Source of the DNA: Halanaerobiaceae bacterium
Lineage (GTDB): Bacteria; Bacillota; Halanaerobiia; Halanaerobiales; Halarsenatibacteraceae
Length of the DNA stretch: 7,460 nucleotides
Assembly: GCA_003554685.1 (NCBI GenBank)
Contig: PWHA01000151.1
Coordinates: 1-7,460 of the forward strand
Direction of reading: 5' to 3'
The position numbers and the translations under genes are program-made. Shown here piece after piece: positions 1 through 5,413 of the stretch. The notes beneath the pieces were generated by a model. That model ran no database searches. It was given only the letters and a program-made list of their open reading frames with translations, and was not told the origin of the DNA. Position 1 is the stretch's first letter. The number at the start of each line of letters is the position of its first letter.

Positions 1-135
1 CCCTATTATCTGATCTTTGCTGCTCTGAAGGTCTGGGAGGTTCTGGATGTCAGGCAGGAGATCAGCAGTTTCAATCAATTTGCTGAAGAGTACAATGAGA
101 GAGCGGAAGAATTTAATCTGAGATTTCAGGAATAA
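1..135 (+). CDS. C-terminal fragment of an unrecognised protein
   Basis: This is an open frame of 44 codons running from the first base of the window to a TAA stop; its start lies outside. Codon choice (CTG, GAA, CAG) resembles the genes downstream, which supports real coding. The visible tail begins with a short hydrophobic stretch (YYLIFAAL) and then becomes a charged, probably helical segment rich in Glu, Asn, Phe and Arg (QFAEEYNERAEEFNLRFQE), which could form an amphipathic helix or short coiled coil at the C-terminus. I do not recognise a family and propose no function. The gene points the same way as the amidase, but more than 400 bases and an intrinsic terminator separate them, so they are probably separate transcription units. 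Confidence 0.6.
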   Translation, partial: PYYLIFAALKVWEVLDVRQEISSFNQFAEEYNERAEEFNLRFQE

Positions 136-245
136 ACCTTCCCGGGACCTCATTTGAAAATTTTGCATAATTCATCTTGAAAATTTGAAGTATTATTTTC
201 ATATCCTACTTGTGTGCATTAATGGGCATGAAATCTTACCATGTA

Positions 246-294
246 TTAACAGATATTTTAAATAAATTTTGCTGGATTTTAAAAAATCTGTTAA
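246..294. repeat. Long AT-rich inverted repeat (stem-loop)
   Basis: TTAACAGAT at 246-254 pairs perfectly with ATCTGTTAA at 286-294. After one A-A mismatch (255/285) the stem continues with TTTTAAA (256-262) against TTTAAAA (278-284). That gives 16 base pairs over 17 positions, closed by a 15-nt loop (263-277). The foot of the stem shares bases 293-294 with the next hairpin, so the two could nearly stack as one 3'-end structure. It may be part of a 3' untranslated region, a small RNA or a protein-binding palindrome; the sequence does not decide among these. Confidence 0.65.
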
Positions 295-324
295 CCTTCT
301 GCTTTCGGCGGAGGGTTCTTTTTT
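293..324 (+). terminator. Rho-independent terminator
   Basis: AACCTTCTGC (293-302) pairs with GCGGAGGGTT (308-317) over ten positions, including two G-T wobbles, with a five-base loop TTTCG. It is followed by C and a run of six T (319-324). This is the classic intrinsic terminator form for + strand transcription. It would end the transcript of the gene at 1-135, or of a small RNA starting in the spacer, before the amidase operon. Confidence 0.75.
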
Positions 325-353
325 GGCCTATTTGCTGAATATGACCAGAAAAA

Positions 354-383
354 TTGCTTTAAAAACAAAAAACAGCTTAAAAT
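354..383 (+). promoter_or_regulatory. Weak candidate promoter for the amidase operon
   Basis: TTGCTT (354-359) and TAAAAT (378-383) are separated by 18 bases. The -10 element matches TATAAT at five of six positions, but the -35 matches TTGACA at only three. It lies between the terminator and the amidase, where a promoter is expected, but in such AT-rich DNA this match could easily be chance. It would give a 5' leader of about 160 bases containing the tandem duplication. Confidence 0.2.
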
Positions 384-461
384 CTATGAATTTTCAAGAG
401 TTATAGCAGGAAAACTTCTTTTTATCTTGAATTATATTAAACAACCAAATAGTTACTCTTT

Positions 462-505
462 TTAATCTGGTTTCTTTAACAGGTTAATCTGGTTTCTTTA
501 ACAGG
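462..505. repeat. Perfect 22-bp direct tandem duplication
   Basis: Bases 462-483 and 484-505 are identical over all 22 positions and directly adjacent. The unit begins TTAATCTGG and ends CTTTAACAGG. The array ends 47 bases before the amidase start codon, so it lies in the likely 5' leader or promoter region. A perfect copy suggests a recent duplication or selection for two binding sites. Confidence 0.9.
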
Positions 506-515
506 GATTGTTAAA
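476..515. promoter_or_regulatory. TTAAC/GTTAA palindromes, possible operator
   Basis: The duplication creates TTAAC-AG-GTTAA at 476-487. The second unit ends in a related dyad, TTTAAC (497-502) and GTTAAA (510-515), separated by seven bases. The same TTAACAG word forms the outer arms of the stem-loop at 246-294. Two half-site dyads about 25 bases apart just before a gene could be an operator, but no regulator is identified and AT-rich DNA gives such dyads by chance. Confidence 0.2.
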
Positions 516-537
516 TTTTATTTCTGGAACTTGCTGG

Positions 538-545
538 AAAGGGGG
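538..545 (+). promoter_or_regulatory. Ribosome binding site fixing the amidase start
   Basis: AAAGGGGG lies seven bases before the ATG at 553. It supports that ATG over the in-frame TTG at 508, which has no good site and falls next to the tandem repeat. A second in-frame ATG at 583 also has a site (AGGAGAG, 570-576). Starting there would remove the Lys and Arg that make a normal signal-peptide n-region, so 553 is preferred. Confidence 0.6.
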
Positions 546-552
546 TTCTGCC

Positions 553-2829
553 ATGTCAGGTAGTAAAACAGGAGAGAGAATCATGCTGGGTTTTTTTGTT
601 TTGTTACTTATATTTCTGGCCAGTCCGGCTCTTCAGGCCGGGGAAATATCTATTTATTATCATGGGGAAGACATAACTGAAAAACTGGCTCCTGAAGAGG
701 ATGGTGGTAATATCTTAGTTCAGGCCCGGGGGCTGGCCGATCTACTGGATCTTGAACTGGAGTGGCAGGAGGCCCTGGAAACAATTACTCTGGAAAACTC
801 GGATGATACCCTGATACTGATGATAGGCAGCAACTACTATCAAATTAACAGCAGGACTGAATCCTCTGGAGTTCCGGCTCAGCTGATTGATGAAACTGGT
901 TATGTTCCCCTGGAAGAGGTGGTTAGGGGTTTCGGCTACCTGACTGATGAAGAGGAAGGTGAATACTACATATTTCAGCCCGATACCAGGATCCATGAAG
1001 CCTACTGGAGCACCGAGGAACAGCAGCTGGTTTTGGATATGGACAAGATTACACCCTACCGGATTAATCCCACCGATGATTCCTACTCCATTGAAATAGA
1101 AATTGATAAGGCAGCCCTGGCCGATGATTTTATAGATAATATTTCTGATCGTAACTTTACCCTCAGGGTACGGGAAAGCGCCAATGAGGCCCGTTTGAGA
1201 TTTATTATTTCCAGCCAGAACCCCATTCCCTACCGCCGGGATGGTGGAATTGAGGAGAGGGCCGGCAATCTTGTGGTTAATTTTCTGCCGATGCTGGTTA
1301 ATGTCAGCTGGGATAGTGATGATTTTCTGGAAATAGAGGCCAATGCAGGAATGAAAAGGCCGGAGGTATTTCTATATGATAACCCCCGGAGAATGGTGAT
1401 TGATATTCCCGATTTAATGCTGAGTGAAGTTGATTTAGAGCTGGATGATAATGATTATGTGGAGGATGTTCGCCTGAGTCAGTTTAAAGAAGATCCGGTA
1501 GTTTTAAGGGTTGTGCTGGAACTTAAGGAGGACAGCTATTTAGGTATTGCTGAGGATGTTGAACCACATAAGCTGGTTTTTTACCCTACCGAGGAGAATG
1601 TAGTTGGTAATCTTGATTACCGGCCGGGAGAAATTTCCTTCGTAACCAGTACCGAGGCAAAGCCGGAAATATTTTCCCTGAGAGAACCGCCCAGGTTGGT
1701 TATCAATATGCTGAATACCACCCGGGATAATGATATGGCTTCCAGTCTGGAAATTGAAGATGATATGATTAAAGAAATAAGGACCTCCCGTTTTGACAGC
1801 CAGACTGTCAGGCTGGTGGCAGAACTAAAAGAAAGCTCAGGCTATAACTGGCAGTCGGTAGAAAGGGAAGACGGCACCTTTCTCCATACCATTCAGCTGG
1901 AAAACAGGCTCCGGGATATTGCTATAAGTCAGCAGGCCCAGATGCTTGGCCTGAGAATCCAGCTATCCGGGGAAGCTGAATATGAGGTGCGCAGATTTAC
2001 CCATCCCTATAGAATTGCTGTGGATATCAGCGGTATGGATCTGGAGAACAGACTGGATGATTTTGAACTACCTGAACCGGAAGGTATTATCGATGAAATC
2101 AGGACCGGTATTATAATAAGTGGAGGAGAAAGAAAATTCCGGATTGTCTTTGAACTCAATGATTATCACAGTCACCAGCTTCTGACGGATACGCCCTCCA
2201 GTGAAATTATGCTCAGCCTGTCAACCCAGGAAATTCAGGAATTTGAGAATATCGTGGTACTGGATCCCGGCCATGGGGGTTTTGATCCTGGAGCGGTGAG
2301 CCCCAATGGCTTAAACGAATCCGAAGTGGTTCTGGATATTTCCCTCAGAGCTGCCGCTTTGCTGGAAGATAGAGGTTTTGACGTGATAATGACCCGCAAT
2401 GATGACAGCTTTATTTCTCTTTATGAAAGGGCTGAAATTGCCAATCGAGCCGGTGCTGAAATTTTTGTCAGCGTTCATTCCAATGCCGCTACCCGTTCGG
2501 CTGTGGGGGGCCTGGAAACCTATTACGGCCGGGGCCGGGAATCCGACAGCTATTATCTGGCCAGGACCATGCAGAACAGTATGGTAAATAAGCTGCGACT
2601 GACCGACCGGGGGGTTAAAACTGATAGATTTACTGTGATCCGGGAAACCGAAATGCCGGCTGTTCTGCTGGAAATTGGTTTCCTGTCTAATCCCGAAGAA
2701 GAAAGACTGCTGGGCAGTTCCAGTTTCAGAGAAAGAGCTGCTGAATCAATAGCTGAGGGCATTCAAAAATACAGGGATAGCATCCTTGAGGGGGAGGATT
2801 ATGATGCTGGGAAAGAAAGAATTAACTAG
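553..2829 (+). CDS. Secreted N-acetylmuramoyl-L-alanine amidase with AMIN repeats
   Basis: Predicted zinc amidase (EC 3.5.1.28) that cuts the bond between N-acetylmuramic acid and the stem peptide of peptidoglycan outside the membrane. It has 758 residues from the ATG at 553. Residues 1-29 look like a signal peptide (Lys/Arg n-region, hydrophobic core, likely cut after ALQA). Residues about 31-142 resemble the copper-amine-oxidase N-terminal fold. About 146-558 form roughly four AMIN-like modules of near 100 residues, each with a core such as RRMVIDIP, RLVINML or RIAVDIS. Residues 567-741 are Amidase_3: His574 in DPGHGG, Glu589 in NESEV and His642 in SVHSNA are the expected zinc ligands, and Glu707 in LLEIGFLSN the catalytic glutamate. 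All are present, so it should be active. The ectodomain is very rich in Asp and Glu, fitting a high-salt setting. The AMIN modules probably target the protein to the cell wall or septum (inference). The gene overlaps the GerMN gene by 26 bases. Confidence 0.93.
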   Translation: MSGSKTGERIMLGFFVLLLIFLASPALQAGEISIYYHGEDITEKLAPEEDGGNILVQARGLADLLDLELEWQEALETITLENSDDTLILMIGSNYYQINSRTESSGVPAQLIDETGYVPLEEVVRGFGYLTDEEEGEYYIFQPDTRIHEAYWSTEEQQLVLDMDKITPYRINPTDDSYSIEIEIDKAALADDFIDNISDRNFTLRVRESANEARLRFIISSQNPIPYRRDGGIEERAGNLVVNFLPMLVNVSWDSDDFLEIEANAGMKRPEVFLYDNPRRMVIDIPDLMLSEVDLELDDNDYVEDVRLSQFKEDPVVLRVVLELKEDSYLGIAEDVEPHKLVFYPTEENVVGNLDYRPGEISFVTSTEAKPEIFSLREPPRLVINMLNTTRDNDMASSLEIEDDMIKEIRTSRFDSQTVRLVAELKESSGYNWQSVEREDGTFLHTIQLENRLRDIAISQQAQMLGLRIQLSGEAEYEVRRFTHPYRIAVDISGMDLENRLDDFELPEPEGIIDEIRTGIIISGGERKFRIVFELNDYHSHQLLTDTPSSEIMLSLSTQEIQEFENIVVLDPGHGGFDPGAVSPNGLNESEVVLDISLRAAALLEDRGFDVIMTRNDDSFISLYERAEIANRAGAEIFVSVHSNAATRSAVGGLETYYGRGRESDSYYLARTMQNSMVNKLRLTDRGVKTDRFTVIRETEMPAVLLEIGFLSNPEEERLLGSSSFRERAAESIAEGIQKYRDSILEGEDYDAGKERIN
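2793..2797 (+). promoter_or_regulatory. Ribosome binding site inside the amidase gene
   Basis: GGAGG, within GGGGGAGG (2790-2797), lies in the last codons of the amidase gene, six bases before the ATG at 2804 and three before the ATG at 2801. The spacing favours 2804. The TTG at 2786 lies upstream of the site and is unlikely to be the start. Because the site is inside translated sequence, the two genes are probably translationally coupled. Confidence 0.6.
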
Positions 2830-3349
2830 GGCAGGAGCAATATTGATAGTCCTGCTGGCACTGCTGCTGATATTTCTGGTCATGAGACCGGACCCTGAAC
2901 CCCCGGTGCCCACGGGAGAACAGGAGGTAGAGCTGTATTTTGCCACTCCTGATGCCATGTATTTACAACCGGAAACAAGAATTGTCCCGGGAGAGGACTT
3001 TTATTATGAAGTACTGCAGGAGCTGATTGCCGGGCCCCAGGAAGAAGATCTGGTGAGAACCATACCGGAGGGCACAGAAATTCGGGAGATTGTTCGAGAG
3101 AACGAAACTGCCTATCTGGATTTTAACCATATACTCCGGGACCAGCATCCGGGAGGCAGTGCCGGAGAGCGGATGACTGTTTATTCCATAGTTAATACTA
3201 TGACTGCTGTGCCGGGGATCCAGCAGGTTTATATTTTAATAGAAGGAGAAGAAATAGAAACGTTAGCCGGACATCTGGATTTAACGTTGAATTATACTTT
3301 TAATTATGATATTGTAGAGAAAGAAAATGAAGAGCAGCAGGATGAGTGA
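2804..3349 (+). CDS. Membrane-anchored GerMN-domain protein
   Basis: A 181-residue protein with one N-terminal membrane helix (about residues 10-27, AILIVLLALLLIFLVM) preceded by Lys4, Lys5 and Arg9, which suggests a cytoplasmic N-terminus and an extracellular domain. There is no lipobox Cys. After a Pro-rich linker (about 29-37), residues from about 42 to 160 match the GerMN pattern: VELYF, a YLQPETR segment, ELIAGP, IPEGTEI, AYLDFN, the SIVNTMT helix and IEGEEIETLAGH. The tail is acidic. B. subtilis GerM acts in sporulation and germination, but the domain also occurs in non-spore envelope proteins, so a general wall role is as likely. It overlaps the amidase gene by 26 bases, and the pairing points to a joint job in peptidoglycan processing (inference). 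The exact start (2801 or 2804) is uncertain by one codon. Confidence 0.88.
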   Translation: MLGKKELTRAGAILIVLLALLLIFLVMRPDPEPPVPTGEQEVELYFATPDAMYLQPETRIVPGEDFYYEVLQELIAGPQEEDLVRTIPEGTEIREIVRENETAYLDFNHILRDQHPGGSAGERMTVYSIVNTMTAVPGIQQVYILIEGEEIETLAGHLDLTLNYTFNYDIVEKENEEQQDE

Positions 3350-3356
3350 TATATTT

Positions 3357-3396
3357 AGTCTGGATAACAGAAGTTAAGTCTTGATAACAGCAGTTA
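3357..3396. repeat. Imperfect 20-bp direct tandem duplication
   Basis: Bases 3357-3376 and 3377-3396 are adjacent 20-bp units identical at 18 positions. The common parts are AGTCT, GATAACAG and AGTTA; the differences are G/T at the sixth base and A/C at the fifteenth. The array begins seven bases after the GerMN stop codon. Its layout (two copies, about 20 bp, intergenic) resembles the duplication at 462-505, but the unit sequence is different. Confidence 0.8.
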
Positions 3397-3411
3397 GCTG
3401 TCCTGTCAGGA
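3387..3411 (+). other. Two small overlapping-zone hairpins after the GerMN gene
   Basis: ACAGC (3387-3391) and GCTGT (3397-3401) form a five-pair stem around AGTTA. Immediately after, TCCTG and CAGGA (3401-3411) form an odd palindrome with one central base. Neither has a T-tract, so they are not terminators by themselves. They could be transcript-end structure or a protein site; the support is weak. Confidence 0.25.
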
Positions 3412-3433
3412 AATAGGAAAGAGGCTGGTTAAA

Positions 3434-3472
3434 ATGACGCTGAAATTTAAAAAGCCAATAATCTTTGAATAA
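3434..3472 (+). CDS. Doubtful 12-codon ORF before the terminator
   Basis: ATG to TAA encoding MTLKFKKPIIFE. An AAAGAGG sequence ends about ten bases upstream, and the stop codon runs into the base of the terminator hairpin. The position, a short peptide just before a terminator ahead of an amino-acid catabolism operon, recalls a leader peptide. However, the peptide has no run of one amino acid, and I see no clear promoter or strong antiterminator. It is most likely chance and is listed only because of its placement. Confidence 0.15.
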   Translation: MTLKFKKPIIFE

Positions 3473-3473
3473 A

Positions 3474-3503
3474 ACCGGAGCTTTTTTGCTCCGGTCTTTT
3501 ATT
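3474..3503 (+). terminator. Strong rho-independent terminator
   Basis: ACCGGAGC (3474-3481) and GCTCCGGT (3488-3495) form a perfect eight-pair stem with a loop of six T, followed by CTTTTATT (3496-3503). It should end the amidase-GerMN transcript, 125 bases past the stop codon, and separate it from the glutamate mutase operon. The A-rich bases on the left (3468-3474) could also let it work in the other direction, though no minus-strand gene is near. Confidence 0.88.
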
Positions 3504-3552
3504 GTGTAATCATTAACTTATTTACCAGATCAAAAATTTAACTAACTAAAGC

Positions 3553-3560
3553 AGAGGTGA
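3553..3560 (+). promoter_or_regulatory. Ribosome binding site fixing the glmS start
   Basis: AGAGGTGA lies five bases before the ATG at 3566. A GTG at 3557 is in frame but sits inside this site, so it cannot be the real start. Confidence 0.7.
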
Positions 3561-3565
3561 TAGCA

Positions 3566-4021
3566 ATGAATCAAAACAGAGTTCCCACGGTAGTGCTGGG
3601 TGTAATCGGAGCCGATGTGCACGCCATAGGCAATCAAATCCTGGAGTATGCCCTGGATGAAGCAGGAATTGAAGCGGTTAACATTGGAGTAATGTCATCA
3701 CAGCAGGAATTCGTAGAAGCAGCAGTTGAAACAGGAGCCGATGCCATCTGGGTTTCTTCTCTCTACGGTCACGGCGAAATGGACTGTCGGGGGCTGCGTG
3801 ATAAATGTGTGGAGGCTGGAATTACAGATATATTACTTTATGTGGGAGGCAATCTGGTTATCGGCAAACGCTCCTGGGAAGGGGTAAAGGATCTTTTCCT
3901 CGATATGGGTTATGACCGGGCCTATCCACCGGGTACCAGACCCCAGGAAGCAATCGATGACTTATGGCAGGATTTAGTCGAACAGAGGGAAAGCAAAGAT
4001 GTCGTCAGCTCTCTTGATTGA
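3566..4021 (+). CDS. glmS: Glutamate mutase sigma (cobalamin-binding) subunit
   Basis: Small B12-binding subunit of glutamate mutase (methylaspartate mutase, EC 5.4.99.1). With GlmE it catalyses the adenosylcobalamin-dependent rearrangement of L-glutamate to (2S,3S)-3-methylaspartate in the cytoplasm. It has 151 residues; the clostridial protein is about 137, and the extra length is mainly an acidic C-terminal tail. The base-off/His-on motif is GADVHAIG, with Asp17, His19 (cobalt ligand) and Gly22. The rest of the B12 fold follows: NIGVMSSQ, WVSSLYGHGE and LYVGGNLVIGK, then YPPGT near the end. The residue between Asp and His is Val18, where clostridial enzymes have Cys. It is the first gene of the operon and overlaps glmL by 23 bases. 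No clear promoter and no cobalamin riboswitch were seen in the roughly 70 bases between the terminator and the gene. Confidence 0.96.
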   Translation: MNQNRVPTVVLGVIGADVHAIGNQILEYALDEAGIEAVNIGVMSSQQEFVEAAVETGADAIWVSSLYGHGEMDCRGLRDKCVEAGITDILLYVGGNLVIGKRSWEGVKDLFLDMGYDRAYPPGTRPQEAIDDLWQDLVEQRESKDVVSSLD

Positions 4022-5411
4022 TATCGGCAGCACCTATACCAAAGTAGCTTGTTTTGATCTGGAGAGGGCCGAGCTCCTGGCCAGATCACAGTCCAGCACT
4101 ACCGTCAGCAAAGATGTTAATCTCGGTCTGCAGCAGGCCCTGGATAACATCCCTGGCTGGCAGCAGGCTGACTACCGGCTGGCCTGCAGCAGCGCTGCCG
4201 GAGGTTTAAGAATTGCCGCCATCGGTCTGGTGCCGGGACTGACAGCTGAGGCAGCCCGAAGAGCTGCTCTGGGAGCCGGCAGCCGGGTAGTTAAAACCTA
4301 CAGTTATGAACTAACTGAGAGGGATGTAGCCGAACTGGAGGACCTGGCGGCTGACATTATTTTGCTGGCAGGCGGCACCGACGGTGGCAATCAGGAAATA
4401 ATTCTCCATAATGCCAGACTCCTGGCTGACTCACAGGTTGAAGAACCTATCCTGGTAGCCGGTAACAGATCCGCTGCCGACCGGGTGGCAGAATTGCTGG
4501 ATAAAGGCGAAAAGGAATTTTATCTTACGGAAAATGTCATGCCGGAGCTGGAAAAACTGAATATCGAACCGGCCCGTCAGTTGATCCGGAAAATCTTTCT
4601 GGAAAGGATTGTTAAGGCCCGTGGTCTGGACCGGGTGAAAGAGTTGATTGATGATGTAGTCATGCCCACCCCGGCTGCCGTGCTCAGGGCAGCCGAAATT
4701 TTAGCGCGGGGCACCTCTGGAGAAGAGGGCTGGGGTGAGCTGTTGGTGGTAGATATCGGCGGTGCCACCACCGATATCCACAGTGCAGCTGCAGGAACCC
4801 CAACCCGCTCGGGAGTGAGCCAGCGGGGCCTGGAGGAGCCCTTTTTAAAACGAACGGTAGAGGGTGATCTGGGCATGCGTTACTGTGCCGGAGATTTGTT
4901 TCAGGCTGTGAAGCCAAACCGCTGGCAGCAGCTCTATCAGAGTCTTTATAATAAAGAACTTGAGCTGCAGCAGCTGGAGGATTATGTTAATAAGGTCTGT
5001 CAGAAAACGGAATATCTTCCGGAATCTCAGGAGGAAACTGAGCTGGAAAATATTTTGGGCCGGGAAGCTGTCCGGCTAGCAACCTCCCGTCATGCTGGCT
5101 ATATAAGAACTATTTATACTGCTCAGGGAGCCAGTTTTATTCAGGTGGGAAAGGATTTAACCGGAATAAAAAATGTAATCGGAACCGGCGGCATTATCGT
5201 ACATAATGAAAATCCGGAACTGGTTCTGGCCGGAATACTTCAAAAAAACCAGGTGGAGGAGGAAAAACTGACTCCCCGTGCGCCCGATTTTTATCTTGAT
5301 GATGATTACCTGCTGGCAGCAGCCGGCTTGCTGGCTGAAGTAGAAGCAGATACAGCTTTAAGAATACTGCAAAAATATCTCAAAGAGATTGTCCAGGAGG
5401 AAAAAAATTAA
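3999..5411 (+). CDS. glmL: Glutamate mutase accessory ATPase GlmL (MutL)
   Basis: A 470-residue member of the sugar kinase/Hsp70/actin ATPase fold, encoded between the mutase subunits as in clostridia. It is believed to reactivate glutamate mutase after cofactor damage, using ATP (family knowledge); it is unrelated to the DNA-repair MutL. Visible motifs are LLIDIGSTYTK (residues 5-15, phosphate loop 1), AGGTDGGN (124-131), VVDIGGATTDIHS (250-262, second phosphate loop) and IGTGGIIVHNE (about 394-404, adenosine region). The order and spacing fit the fold, and no key motif is missing. The start ATG overlaps the end of glmS and has AGAGGGA (3984-3990) eight bases upstream, so translation is probably coupled to glmS. 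The gene ends in a seven-A run (5401-5407) just before TAA. Confidence 0.93.
   Translation: MSSALLIDIGSTYTKVACFDLERAELLARSQSSTTVSKDVNLGLQQALDNIPGWQQADYRLACSSAAGGLRIAAIGLVPGLTAEAARRAALGAGSRVVKTYSYELTERDVAELEDLAADIILLAGGTDGGNQEIILHNARLLADSQVEEPILVAGNRSAADRVAELLDKGEKEFYLTENVMPELEKLNIEPARQLIRKIFLERIVKARGLDRVKELIDDVVMPTPAAVLRAAEILARGTSGEEGWGELLVVDIGGATTDIHSAAAGTPTRSGVSQRGLEEPFLKRTVEGDLGMRYCAGDLFQAVKPNRWQQLYQSLYNKELELQQLEDYVNKVCQKTEYLPESQEETELENILGREAVRLATSRHAGYIRTIYTAQGASFIQVGKDLTGIKNVIGTGGIIVHNENPELVLAGILQKNQVEEEKLTPRAPDFYLDDDYLLAAAGLLAEVEADTALRILQKYLKEIVQEEKN
5395..5400 (+). promoter_or_regulatory. Distant ribosome binding site for glmE
   Basis: A consensus AGGAGG lies within the last codons of glmL, 13 bases before the glmE ATG at 5414. 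That is longer than the usual five to ten. The spacer is an A-rich stretch followed by TTAACC, and there is no alternative in-frame start nearer to it. Confidence 0.6.
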
Positions 5412-5413
5412 CC

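Larger units (their letters stand above)
136..552. other. AT-rich intergenic region with structured DNA
   Basis: About 417 bases without a convincing gene. From left to right it holds two near-repeats of TTGAAAATTT (154-163 and 177-186), a long AT-rich stem-loop (246-294), an intrinsic terminator (293-324), a stretch with only weak promoter resemblance (about 354-383), and a perfect 22-bp tandem duplication (462-505). It is clearly more AT-rich than the flanking coding sequence. The terminator lies about 160 bases past the upstream stop codon, so the upstream transcript has either a long structured 3' end or a separate small transcript covering roughly 150-325. No tRNA, rRNA, CRISPR or recognised riboswitch signature was seen. 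Confidence 0.7.

Noticed and set aside
222..338. A 38-codon ORF in the first spacer (starts MGMKSYHVL)
   Set aside because: There is no ribosome binding site before the ATG at 222, and the frame runs through the long stem-loop and the terminator, so it is almost certainly not translated.
324..340. Sigma-54-like TTGGC and TTGCT pair
   Set aside because: The GG and GC dinucleotides are seven bases apart, not the ten required for a -24/-12 promoter.
427..455. TTGAAT as a -35 element for the amidase
   Set aside because: At the right spacing (450-455) the sequence is TAGTTA, a poor -10. The nearby TATATT at 433-438 has no -35 at a suitable distance.
508..552. Upstream TTG start for the amidase
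   Set aside because: It begins right at the tandem duplication, has no good ribosome binding site, and would put 15 extra residues before a normal signal peptide. The ATG at 553 is better on every count.
3381..3409. TTGATA in the second tandem repeat as a -35 element
   Set aside because: No TATAAT-like sequence lies 16-18 bases downstream, and the resemblance comes from the repeat unit itself.
4577..4917. Minus-strand frames of 99 and 77 codons inside glmL
   Set aside because: They overlap the conserved second phosphate-loop region of glmL and have no ribosome binding sites or recognisable domains.
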